64,000 nucleotides of DNA from UBA7957 sp965222695. GTDB taxonomy: Bacteria > Pseudomonadota > Gammaproteobacteria > Granulosicoccales > Granulosicoccaceae. The stretch covers positions 1,860,001-1,924,000 of the forward strand of contig OZ244967.1 of NCBI GenBank assembly GCA_965222695.1, written 5' to 3'. Both the position numbers and the translations under genes were made by a program. Of this stretch, positions 26,791 through 34,598 are shown piece after piece (position 1 is the stretch's first letter; each line of letters starts with the position of its first letter). Below the pieces are notes generated by a model. That model saw only the letters and a program-made list of their open reading frames with translations, had not been told where the DNA came from and did no database searches.

Positions 26791-27885
26791 ATGCAAAAAG
26801 CTATACCTTGTACGATGATGCGTGGCGGAACATCACGCGGCCCTTATTTCTTATCCGAAAATTTACCTTCAGATGAGCAAGCACGGGATCGTGTATTGCT
26901 CGCCGTTATGGGCTCCCCGGATATACGCCAGATCGACGGTATCGGCGGAGCGACCACGCTGACCAGTAAACTGGCGATAGTCTCCCCCTCTGAACACCCC
27001 GACGCGGATGTCGATTACCTTTTTGCCCAGGTTTCCATCGACCGGGCATTTGTGGATACAGGCCCTTCCTGCGGCAATATTCTTTCCGGCGTAGGCCCTT
27101 TCGCCATTGAATCAGGATTGGTTAAGGCGCAGGATAAAGAAACGCTGATCCGGATCCGCAACGTCAACACCAACAGTTTTATCGACACTACGGTACAAAC
27201 ACCCGGCGGTGATATTGAATACGAGGGACAAACCGCAATCGACGGTGTACCCGGTACCGCAGCTCCCATCAAACTTAACTTTAAAGGCATAGTCGGCTCT
27301 AAAACCGGCGCCCTGCTGCCCACGGGAAATCCCGCGGATATCATCGATGGCATCAGGGTCAGTTGTGTCGATGTCGCCATGCCCATGGTGATTATCGCAG
27401 CGGAATCCGTGGGAAAAACCGGTCACGAATCCAAGGATGAGCTGGACAGTGACTTAGAGTTGCTGAATCAATTGGAATCTATTCGCCAGAAAGCCTCGCA
27501 ATTAATGGGTCTGGGTGATGCAAGGGGCAAGGTGATACCCAAGCTGGGATTACTGGCGGCTCCACAAGCCAGGGGAAATATCACATCCCGATATTTTGTG
27601 CCCGAAGTCTGTCATGCCGCCCACGCGGTCACCGGCGCTATTTGCGTTTCAGTCTGCACCGCAATTCCCGATTCCGTCGCAGACGGTTTAGCCAACTACA
27701 CCGAAGATGCGCCCTCCTCTTGTATTATCGAACATCCAAGCGGACAGATCGAAATCACATTGGACCTTGAACGCACCGACGATGGAATGCAGCTTAACTC
27801 GGCCGGCGTGATCAGAACTGCACGCAAGCTGTTTGCGGGGGAGGTATTTGTGCCGGCGAGGGTTTGGTCAGACTCTAAGCCGTAA
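26791..27885 (+). CDS. 4-oxalomesaconate tautomerase / PrpF-family isomerase
   Basis: The protein is 364 residues from ATG at 26791; a GTG at 26779 is in frame, but GAGGTGG lies 8 bases before the ATG. It has the family motif MRGGTSRGPYF (10-20), the Cys loop GPSCGNILSGVGPFAIE and a second half of the same diaminopimelate-epimerase-like fold. Relatives are 4-oxalomesaconate tautomerase (GalD, gallate pathway) and PrpF (aconitate isomerisation in propionate use). Next to a tricarboxylate transporter it may process the imported acid. GalD is my first choice, PrpF-like isomerisation the alternative. Confidence 0.82.
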   Translation: MQKAIPCTMMRGGTSRGPYFLSENLPSDEQARDRVLLAVMGSPDIRQIDGIGGATTLTSKLAIVSPSEHPDADVDYLFAQVSIDRAFVDTGPSCGNILSGVGPFAIESGLVKAQDKETLIRIRNVNTNSFIDTTVQTPGGDIEYEGQTAIDGVPGTAAPIKLNFKGIVGSKTGALLPTGNPADIIDGIRVSCVDVAMPMVIIAAESVGKTGHESKDELDSDLELLNQLESIRQKASQLMGLGDARGKVIPKLGLLAAPQARGNITSRYFVPEVCHAAHAVTGAICVSVCTAIPDSVADGLANYTEDAPSSCIIEHPSGQIEITLDLERTDDGMQLNSAGVIRTARKLFAGEVFVPARVWSDSKP

Positions 27886-27887
27886 TC

Positions 27888-28454
27888 TCACCAGACATAG
27901 GGCTCCACCTGTCTGACTTTCAATGAATAACCCGCTTCCGCCAACTCGCTGCTGAAACTCTGGGTACGCAGGGTTCCGGTTACCCAGACCGGTGCGAATA
28001 AGCCTTCGATATCGACTTTTTCGTCGGATTGGCTATAAACCACCTGGTTTGCAGGCGGTGGTGGCACGTGGATACATGCACCCACATAGGGTACAAGGAG
28101 AAATTCGCTGACCGAAGTGCTGTCAAATTCCAGCGGAACGACGTAACCGGGAATTTTAACCAGTTTGCCGTCCAGCTCCGGAACCACCGGAGCCACCGCA
28201 CTGATCTGTTCGATCTCATCCAGCATTTCCTGCGCTTTCTCAGGATCCGTCCGCATCAATTGATCGATTTGATTTGACGATATCCCACCGATCTGCAGAC
28301 TCGGATTCCAGTCCTCGGGAATCAGCGACTCCCAATTGATTTCAGTCACGGTTTGTTTTTCATTAACGCTCATTACCAGACTCGGTAATAAGAACGAGAG
28401 ACCTATGGCCAGTATCAAAAAAATCCCTATGTACCTAATGCGTAAAACAGCCAT
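27888..28454 (-). CDS. DUF3299 family membrane-anchored protein
   Basis: The protein is 188 residues from ATG at 28454 (GAGG 8 bases upstream; a GTG at 28463 is the alternative). An N-terminal hydrophobic segment (about 8-28) anchors or exports it, and the rest is the DUF3299 domain with KIPGYVVPLEFD and ACIHVPPPPANQVVY. The family often sits behind ABC modules with DUF2796 proteins. It overlaps or abuts the ABC permease stop, so it is translationally coupled. A role in metal handling at the envelope is inferred only from context. Confidence 0.85.
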   Translation of the reverse strand: MAVLRIRYIGIFLILAIGLSFLLPSLVMSVNEKQTVTEINWESLIPEDWNPSLQIGGISSNQIDQLMRTDPEKAQEMLDEIEQISAVAPVVPELDGKLVKIPGYVVPLEFDSTSVSEFLLVPYVGACIHVPPPPANQVVYSQSDEKVDIEGLFAPVWVTGTLRTQSFSSELAEAGYSLKVRQVEPYVW

Positions 28455-28464
28455 GGCAATCACC

Positions 28465-29724
28465 TCACAGTCGAATAGTCAAACCATCGGCCAAGGAATA
28501 CCGGTAGGCGCGTAATGCCGGTATCAGCCCGACGATAAACCCGGCACCAATTATGGCAGCGAGCAACATCCAGTCCTTTAAACCAGGAAATGACAAAGGA
28601 ACAAAAAGCCCGAATCGTGATTCGATAAATGGCTGCCCCATCAACAAAACGCCATAAAACAGCACCAGGCCGAGTACCACACCCAGCAAGGCCAGCAATC
28701 CGGCTTCCAAAACCAAAAGACCGAAAATATGCCGAGGCTTCGCCCCCACCGAGCGCAGTATCGCCATTTCACGGCGCCGTTCATTAAGACTGGCGAGAAT
28801 CACGGTCAACATACCGGTCAATCCTGCTATAACCACAAATACCGATATGATCAACAACGCGGTCTCCGCAACGCTCATCAGATCCCATAATTCCTGCAAT
28901 GCCACCCCGGGCAATATGGCCAGTAAAGGCTCCTCGCGGTATTCATTAATCGATCTTTGCACGCGGAAAATACTGAGCTTTGACTCCAATCCTACCAGAA
29001 AAGCGGTAATCGCCCTCGGGGTGAGATTCATCTGACGGGCCTGCTCGGCACTTACCGAGATACCCGGCAGGCGTGCCCCGCTCTGCCAATCGATATGCAT
29101 GGCTTCTATACCCGCCAGACTGACATGCACGGTGCGATCCACCGGTGTGCCTGTCCGGTTCAGAATACCGCTGATACGAAAGGGTTTGTCCCGATGATCG
29201 GAGAAGCTGACATCACCGAGCCCGTGGCTGACGATAATTTCCTGATTCAGCCGGTAGGCGAGTTGTTCAGACACTTCCGCGCCGATCACAGCTTCATAAA
29301 GATCGGTAAATGGCTCTCCAGCGCTGAATCCCAATCGGCGTTCTCCGCCGTATCGGTAGTGTTCAAAATATGAAGATTCAGTACCAAGCACCCGGAAGCC
29401 CCGGTGAGAATCGCCCAGAGAAAGCGGAATCGTCCATTTGACCTCGGGATGCGCCGCCAATTCCTGATAACTTTCCCAGGTGATATTGTTGCTGGCATTC
29501 CCTATACGAAATACTGAATAGAGTAACAGTTGGATCGAGCCGCTACGTGCGCCGACAATCAAATCAGTGCCGGATAAGGTATTGGCGAAACTCGACTTTG
29601 CATCACGCCGGATTTTCTCAACGCCGAGCAAAAGGGCGACACTCATCGCAATAGAGCACACCGTCAGAATGACCGTAAAGCGACGGTTAAATAAGCTTCG
29701 TACCGCCAGGCGTGTTATTGTCAT
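28465..29724 (-). CDS. ABC transporter permease, MacB/FtsX type
   Basis: This 419-residue protein has one N-terminal membrane segment (about 18-36), a large periplasmic domain (about 40-290) and three C-terminal membrane segments, the layout of MacB/LolCE-type permeases, which work by mechanotransmission and not by a channel. The C-terminal MLTVILASLNERRREMAILRSVGA stretch is the FtsX-domain signature. Its ATG overlaps the stop of the ATPase gene by 4 bases. The likely client is the zinc-associated DUF2796 or DUF3299 protein, or a lipoprotein; this is inference. Confidence 0.9.
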   Translation of the reverse strand: MTITRLAVRSLFNRRFTVILTVCSIAMSVALLLGVEKIRRDAKSSFANTLSGTDLIVGARSGSIQLLLYSVFRIGNASNNITWESYQELAAHPEVKWTIPLSLGDSHRGFRVLGTESSYFEHYRYGGERRLGFSAGEPFTDLYEAVIGAEVSEQLAYRLNQEIIVSHGLGDVSFSDHRDKPFRISGILNRTGTPVDRTVHVSLAGIEAMHIDWQSGARLPGISVSAEQARQMNLTPRAITAFLVGLESKLSIFRVQRSINEYREEPLLAILPGVALQELWDLMSVAETALLIISVFVVIAGLTGMLTVILASLNERRREMAILRSVGAKPRHIFGLLVLEAGLLALLGVVLGLVLFYGVLLMGQPFIESRFGLFVPLSFPGLKDWMLLAAIIGAGFIVGLIPALRAYRYSLADGLTIRL

Positions 29725-30458
29725 ACAGATTCCATAGACCGATTTTCCGGCGCCGCCAGGCTGATTGATGACAGTGCAACAGTACGGTCAAACCGGGCTT
29801 GTAAAGACGAATCGTGACTGACGAATAACAAGCCTGCTCCCACTGCGTCGATTTCCCTGAAAAGCAGATCCAGAAAAGCGTTTCTGACATCATGGTCTAA
29901 AGCGGATGTCGGTTCGTCCGCGATAATCAAGGCCGGACTGCCGATCAAGGCACGCGCAGCCGCGACTCGCTGTTGCTGGCCCATGCTGAGCTCCGTGACC
30001 GGCCGGCCGGACAATTGATTCACATCTATGGCCAAATGGTGTAACAGGCGATGGGCTTCCCGCTCTAGACTCTCGGAGCGTGCTGTCGCCCGTTGATGGC
30101 GTGATGCAGAGAAACGGCAAGGCAAAATGACGTTATCGATTAATGATAGGTAGGGAATCAGATTGAACATCTGAAAAATAAAACCGATATGATCAGCTCG
30201 GAAATTATCGCGTTGGGTCCCGCTAAGCGCATTTATTGTCGTATCCAGAATCCTGACCGAGCCCTGCTGTGGCTCGATGACACCGCCGATAAGTCCCAGC
30301 AGCGTTGTTTTGCCCGAACCAGAGGCGCCTTGGATGAATATCTTTTCACCTGCATACACCGAAAAGTCTTCAATATTCAAAACGTCGACCGTCCGTGGCT
30401 GCCAGCGGAAGCGGACGCCTTTCAGCACGATCAAGGGCTTTCCTTTGACAGCCGCCAC
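29721..30458 (-). CDS. ABC transporter ATP-binding protein, LolD/MacB type
   Basis: This 245-residue ATPase has Walker A GASGSGKTT (44-52), the signature LSMGQQQRVAAARAL, Walker B ALIIADEPTSALD and a switch His (FVSHD). It powers the permease encoded next, whose start codon overlaps this stop. Only 3 bases separate it from the DUF2796 gene upstream. The 4-gene set DUF2796-ATPase-permease-DUF3299 is a recurrent module in gammaproteobacteria. Confidence 0.92.
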   Translation of the reverse strand: MAAVKGKPLIVLKGVRFRWQPRTVDVLNIEDFSVYAGEKIFIQGASGSGKTTLLGLIGGVIEPQQGSVRILDTTINALSGTQRDNFRADHIGFIFQMFNLIPYLSLIDNVILPCRFSASRHQRATARSESLEREAHRLLHHLAIDVNQLSGRPVTELSMGQQQRVAAARALIGSPALIIADEPTSALDHDVRNAFLDLLFREIDAVGAGLLFVSHDSSLQARFDRTVALSSISLAAPENRSMESV

Positions 30459-30461
30459 GGA

Positions 30462-31043
30462 TTAAATTCCGAAATCGATGCGATTGTTGTCAGCCGTCAG
30501 TTCAATCGCGGTTTGCCCCTCCGGGCCGATCACCTGAGCGTCTATTTCTTCCAAATTCGGGAAGTGTTGGAAAAGCAATATACCAACTTCGTTCAACTGA
30601 TCGGGTGAACCGCAGCTATAAGCGTATTGGACATGGAAATCGGAGTGAGTTTCCGGCCCTTCTGCATCTTCTTGATGATCATGCGTATCACTCGATTCTT
30701 CGTGTTCCTTGTCATGATCCTTCGCCAGGCCGTGTTCAACATCAACCGAGACCAGACGGCATTCGGCGGCGCTTGGTAATGCAATTTGCTGAGCGGCGTC
30801 ATTCAAAGCCTCTTCGGCGCTGTGAACCGCCTCTTCCTGTTCGGCATTACCGGGTTGATGTTCAAAGCCGACAATATTGAATGCCGGCGACTCAAGTTCA
30901 ATAAGCAATTGATGTTGATCTAATACTATATTCAAACGCGCCGCTCCGTGTAAATGGGCCTCCTCCTGCCGAACAACATGCTGTTCGGCATTGGCAACAG
31001 GCATTGTGCCAGCGACAAAAAACAAAATCATTGCACCACGCAT
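30462..31043 (-). CDS. DUF2796 His-rich periplasmic protein, ZrgA-like
   Basis: This 193-residue protein has a signal peptide (cleavage likely after VANA, about residue 19) and a central His/Asp/Glu-rich stretch, HDKEHEESSDTHDHQED (about 111-127), typical of the zinc-binding insert of DUF2796 proteins such as Vibrio ZrgA. The flanks form the conserved domain (HLHGAARLNIVLD near the N-terminus, IDAQVIGPEGQTAIELT near the C-terminus). It probably binds zinc in the periplasm as part of a zinc acquisition system with the ABC genes downstream. GGAG lies 7 bases upstream of the ATG. Confidence 0.87.
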   Translation of the reverse strand: MRGAMILFFVAGTMPVANAEQHVVRQEEAHLHGAARLNIVLDQHQLLIELESPAFNIVGFEHQPGNAEQEEAVHSAEEALNDAAQQIALPSAAECRLVSVDVEHGLAKDHDKEHEESSDTHDHQEDAEGPETHSDFHVQYAYSCGSPDQLNEVGILLFQHFPNLEEIDAQVIGPEGQTAIELTADNNRIDFGI

Positions 31044-31114
31044 GATTAATCTCCGTTACGAATAAACACGGTTGCCGGTCAGGTTCCGGGATCCGGCCTA
31101 CCGCAAAGTTGAGG

Positions 31115-31414
31115 TTAAAATGTCCAAGCGTTGGCGTGAGGCGGAGGGCCGCGCGGTGAAGCGCGATAAAAGGTAAATGCGTGAAAATGATCGGTAGATC
31201 CTAATAATACCGGCGACACAGCGGCGTTATATCCGTATCCGCCGGTCACAGCGACGGCATTGGCCTGGTCGATTCCCGCCGCCGTCAGACAAAGCTCGCA
31301 AAATTCATTGTCATCGAACGGCTCGGCTATGTGTTCAAGTTCGTGAACAGCGAAAACGCACTGGGCTGCTATTAGTAGCAGTATTGACAAAACGATGCGT
31401 ATTCGACTTTCCAC
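31115..31414 (-). CDS. Small secreted Cys/His protein, DUF2946-like
   Basis: This 99-residue protein has a signal peptide (about 1-22), then HELEHIAEPFDDNEFCELCLTA with a CxxC pair and clustered His, and the C-terminal SPRGPPPHANAW typical of short DUF2946-like proteins linked with metal transport. The start is GTG at 31414 with AGGATAGG upstream. It precedes the zinc module by 71 bases on the same strand and may be co-transcribed as its first gene. A metal-binding role is suggested by residues and context only. Confidence 0.7.
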   Translation of the reverse strand: MESRIRIVLSILLLIAAQCVFAVHELEHIAEPFDDNEFCELCLTAAGIDQANAVAVTGGYGYNAAVSPVLLGSTDHFHAFTFYRASPRGPPPHANAWTF

Positions 31415-31460
31415 AATGTGTGGCCTATCCTGTGAACGACCCTGAAGTACGACGAGAAAT

Positions 31461-31502
31461 TATAGTTTAAGCAAGCGTAAATTGCTTATACGACAAACTA
31501 TA
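31461..31502. repeat. Nested inverted repeats between prmB and zinc module
   Basis: TATAGTTT (31461-31468) pairs with AAACTATA (31495-31502), and inside it AAGCAA (31469-31474) pairs with TTGCTT (31482-31487). The inner hairpin is followed by AAACTATAATTT on the minus strand. It may be the terminator of prmB or an operator of the zinc module; the outer repeat is AT-rich, as Zur sites often are, but it is not a clear Zur box. Confidence 0.4.
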
Positions 31503-31505
31503 CAG

Positions 31506-32405
31506 TTATTTTGCCAAATCATCCCGGCCGAGTAAAAAAACCCCGTCTCCTCCGCGTGCAAACTCCAGCCATTCAAAGCGTAATTCAGGAAAAGCGGCTT
31601 CGAGTGCGGGCGCACTGTTTCCCACTTCACAGACCAAAAGGCCCGCTGGTGCAAGGTAATCCGCCGCCTGAAGAAGTATACGTCTGACTATGTCCAACCC
31701 GTCCCTGCCCGCGGCCAGACCCAGGCGCGGCTCTTTTTTGAATTCATCGCTCAGGGCCGACATATCCTGCTGATCAACATAAGGCGGATTGCTGATAATC
31801 AGGTCGTATTGTTGCGCGGCTTCGATCCCTTCAAACAGATCGCCTTGAATCAGTTCGACCCGTTTTTGCATGGCATGTTTTTCAATGTTGCACTCAGCCA
31901 GCGCCAGGGCTTCGGCCGATATATCCACGGCATCGATCCTGGCGTGTGAAAACGCATAGGCACAGGCGATGGCGATGCAGCCGCCCCCGGTGCACAGATC
32001 CAATACCCGTCGCACACCGCCTGGTGAGATAAACCGGCTGAATCCCTGCATCAGAGGTTCTGCCAGCGGCGACCGTGGAACAAGCGCGCGTTCATCGCTC
32101 AAAAATTCCAGACCCGCAAACCAGGTTCTTCCGGTAATATAGGCGGCCGGTTCTCTTTGCAGTGCCCTTCGCTGAAGAAATTTCAGGGCTCGGGACCGTT
32201 CATCCGCGCTCAATTTGCGCCGGTAGTCGGGCTTTTCGACAGGCGATTGCCCCGCCGCTTCAAGCACCAGCCAGGCGGCCTCATCCATGGCGTTGTCGGT
32301 CCCGTGTGCGTAGGCGAGTTCGAAATTTTCCAGGTAGGCGGCACCTTTACGTATGGCCTGTTCAACGGTCAGGGTTTGGTTGTTTTGCCAAGGCACCGAA
32401 GTCAT
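31506..32405 (-). CDS. prmB: Ribosomal protein L3 N5-glutamine methyltransferase
   Basis: This 299-residue SAM-dependent methyltransferase has the SAM loop VLDLCTGGGCIAIACA and the catalytic NPPY motif (SNPPYVDQQDM) that binds the glutamine side chain. The N-terminal helical domain and the LVPRSPLAEPL region match PrmB better than PrmC. It methylates ribosomal protein L3 during ribosome assembly. It is divergent from the SCO1 gene and upstream of the zinc module on the minus strand. Confidence 0.9.
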   Translation of the reverse strand: MTSVPWQNNQTLTVEQAIRKGAAYLENFELAYAHGTDNAMDEAAWLVLEAAGQSPVEKPDYRRKLSADERSRALKFLQRRALQREPAAYITGRTWFAGLEFLSDERALVPRSPLAEPLMQGFSRFISPGGVRRVLDLCTGGGCIAIACAYAFSHARIDAVDISAEALALAECNIEKHAMQKRVELIQGDLFEGIEAAQQYDLIISNPPYVDQQDMSALSDEFKKEPRLGLAAGRDGLDIVRRILLQAADYLAPAGLLVCEVGNSAPALEAAFPELRFEWLEFARGGDGVFLLGRDDLAK

Positions 32406-32529
32406 TGGTTTAATTCCGAACTGTCCAAATCAGCAGAGTATAACTGTTTACAAACTGCTTTATAGTCGCCATGATAAGCGGTTGCCAAAATGACCGGATG
32501 TATCCAAGTCTCACCAATAAGGAATCATA

Positions 32530-33183
32530 TTGAAATCAAAGATTGCGTTTGGCCTGTTGGCCGCTGTTGCGCTTGTTGCGGGTTTATTAATAGGATTGAC
32601 ATTCAACAAGGACAAACCTCTGCCAATCAATAAAATCCAGTCGAAATTGAAGGTCTCGACCCTGCTGCCCACGGATCTTAAAAATTTTAGCGATGTTGTT
32701 TTGACTGATCAACACGGCAAGAGCTTTAACCGGGATAGCTTACTGGGCAAGTGGCAAATGCTGTTTTTCGGCTATACGCATTGCCCCGATATTTGCCCGA
32801 CCACCATGACGACGCTGAGCCGGGTTGATTCATTGTTGGAAAATACCCAGGCAGGCCAAGATTTTCGGGTGATTTTTATTTCCGTTGATCCTGAAAGAGA
32901 CAGTCCGGAACACCTGCAAAAATACATGAATTTTTTTAATCCGAAGTTTGTCGGCCTGAGTGCGGACCATCAGACCTTAAATACCCTGAGCCTCGGACTG
33001 GGCGTTGTTTTTCAGCGGGTTGAAAATGAATCCAATCCGGAAAACTATCTGATGGATCATAGCGCCTCTCTTCTGCTGGCCGATCCGAAAGGGCGGATAG
33101 TTGCATTGTTCAGCGCGCCGCACGAGGCAGAATCCATCGCAGAAGATCTGCAAATCATTTTCGCAAGCATATCGAGGAGTTAG
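32530..33183 (+). CDS. SCO1/SenC family copper chaperone
   Basis: This 217-residue protein has an N-terminal membrane anchor (about 5-24) and a thioredoxin-like domain with the copper-binding THCPDICP motif (Cys85, Cys89) and the later His in LMDHSASLLL. SCO proteins deliver copper to, or reduce, the CuA site of cytochrome c oxidase. The start is TTG at 32530, with AAGGA about 7 bases upstream. It is followed after 4 bases by a PCu(A)C chaperone gene, its usual functional partner. Confidence 0.9.
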   Translation: MKSKIAFGLLAAVALVAGLLIGLTFNKDKPLPINKIQSKLKVSTLLPTDLKNFSDVVLTDQHGKSFNRDSLLGKWQMLFFGYTHCPDICPTTMTTLSRVDSLLENTQAGQDFRVIFISVDPERDSPEHLQKYMNFFNPKFVGLSADHQTLNTLSLGLGVVFQRVENESNPENYLMDHSASLLLADPKGRIVALFSAPHEAESIAEDLQIIFASISRS

Positions 33184-33187
33184 TCAC

Positions 33188-33622
33188 ATGTTACGCCGTA
33201 TCATTTTTTTCGTGCTGTTGCTCGGGACGCTGAAGCCCATTTCGGGTATCGCCGAACCGGACTTGCTTATTTCCGATGCAGTGATTATGCAGGCACCGCC
33301 CGGAATATCAGTGACGGCAGGATTAATGACCATCGAAAACACGGGGAACCGGGACATCACGATCAGTGCAATTCTCAGCGACAGATTTCAGAAACTGGAA
33401 ATACATAAAACAGAGATTAATGACGGTATGGCCAGCATGGTCGAATACAAGGAATTGCTCGTACCCGCGGGCGAAAAGATTGAATTGAAACACGGCGGCT
33501 ACCACTTGATGCTTTACGCGCCAACACAGGCGCTTGAGCCGGGTGAGCGAATCAAGCTCAGACTGCAGACTGACGCTGGAGAGATCAGCATAGAAGCCGA
33601 GGTAAAAAAGATATCGATGTGA
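33188..33622 (+). CDS. Periplasmic copper chaperone PCu(A)C
   Basis: This 144-residue protein starts at ATG 33188, with GAGGAG 8 bases upstream. It has a signal peptide (cleavage near residue 22) and the PCu(A)C copper ligands: His73 (EIHKT), Met81/Met84 (GMASM) and HGGYHLM with His106 and Met108. It carries Cu(I) in the periplasm and works with SCO1 in building the CuA centre of cytochrome oxidase. It is only 4 bases from the SCO gene, so they form a pair. Confidence 0.88.
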   Translation: MLRRIIFFVLLLGTLKPISGIAEPDLLISDAVIMQAPPGISVTAGLMTIENTGNRDITISAILSDRFQKLEIHKTEINDGMASMVEYKELLVPAGEKIELKHGGYHLMLYAPTQALEPGERIKLRLQTDAGEISIEAEVKKISM

Positions 33623-33695
33623 GGCGGCGACGGTCTGAAATAACTTAGCCTTGTTATCGATCATATAGAAATACAACTGTCAAACTCGATCAGAT

Positions 33696-34598
33696 ATGCG
33701 CGAAGCTAATTCTTTACTGCGGGACAAGCTGAAATCTTACCCTTTGTATTTCTTGCCGCATCATCTGATTTCACGCATTGTCTTTAAACTGACACGCCTG
33801 AAAATTCCACTGAAGAATCCGGCAATCCGCTGGTTTATCAGAGCATTCAACGTCGATATGCAGGATGCGGCTATTCAGGATATTACCCGCTTTCCGGACT
33901 TTAATGCTTTTTTTACCCGGGAATTGAGGGCCGGAGCGCGGCCGGTTTGCACGGAAATCGAGTCCCTGGCCAGTCCGGTCGATGCGACCGTATCACAGGC
34001 CGGTGAAATCGAAGAGGGCCGGATATTTCAGGCAAAAGGCTTGGATTATGGCCTCACGGAGTTATTGGGGGGAGACGAAGAAATCTCCCGACATTTTATC
34101 AACGGACGATTCGTCACTCTGTACCTGTCGCCCAGGGATTACCATCGTATCCATATGCCGGTTAGCGCCAGATTGATCTCACAGATTTATATTCCCGGCC
34201 GTTTGTACAGTGTGGCCCCGCATACGGTAAACAGCATACCGCGCCTGTTTGCCCGCAATGAGCGGCTTATCGCCTGTTTCGACTCCGCTTTTGGTCCCTT
34301 GGCAATGGTACTGGTGGGGGCCATTAACGTCGCCGCCATAGAAACTGTCTGGAGTGGTCTGGCAACTCCACCTCCGAAAAAAGAAATTCAAAAGATCGGA
34401 TATAAAGACGATGAACCGGTGACCCTGTCGAAAGGCGAGGAAATGGGCCGCTTCAATATGGGTTCGACCGTGATTGTATTATTCAACGACACCGTGCAAT
34501 GGAAAGATCAGCTGGCATGTGGAGTGAAAGTCAAGATGGGCGAAAAGATAGGGTCAGCCAAAACCATGGCTGACCCTATTATCAGTAAACCTGCTTAA
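33696..34598 (+). CDS. psd: Phosphatidylserine decarboxylase
   Basis: This 300-residue proenzyme has the self-cleavage motif MGSTVIVLF, with Gly256-Ser257-Thr258; cleavage gives the pyruvoyl cofactor on the alpha chain. Further conserved parts are FPDFNAFFTREL (67-78) and the YLSPRDYHRIHMP region (143-155). It makes phosphatidylethanolamine at the inner membrane. The last 15 residues after KMGEKIG are encoded largely by a perfect hairpin (34548-34579), an unusual extension. Its stop directly abuts the stop of the convergent GlyGly-CTERM gene. Confidence 0.93.
   Translation: MREANSLLRDKLKSYPLYFLPHHLISRIVFKLTRLKIPLKNPAIRWFIRAFNVDMQDAAIQDITRFPDFNAFFTRELRAGARPVCTEIESLASPVDATVSQAGEIEEGRIFQAKGLDYGLTELLGGDEEISRHFINGRFVTLYLSPRDYHRIHMPVSARLISQIYIPGRLYSVAPHTVNSIPRLFARNERLIACFDSAFGPLAMVLVGAINVAAIETVWSGLATPPPKKEIQKIGYKDDEPVTLSKGEEMGRFNMGSTVIVLFNDTVQWKDQLACGVKVKMGEKIGSAKTMADPIISKPA
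34548..34579. repeat. Perfect 12-base inverted repeat inside the 3' end of psd
   Basis: ATAGGGTCAGCC pairs perfectly with GGCTGACCCTAT around an 8-base loop. The core GGG...CCC is bounded by TA on each side, like the larger elements A1 and A2. It encodes part of the psd C-terminal tail. It may also act as a bidirectional stop between two convergent genes, though no T-run follows. Confidence 0.6.

Noticed and set aside
31461..31502. Zur box upstream of the zinc module
   Set aside because: The AT-rich inverted repeat does not match the usual GTTATA-type Zur pattern closely enough to claim it.
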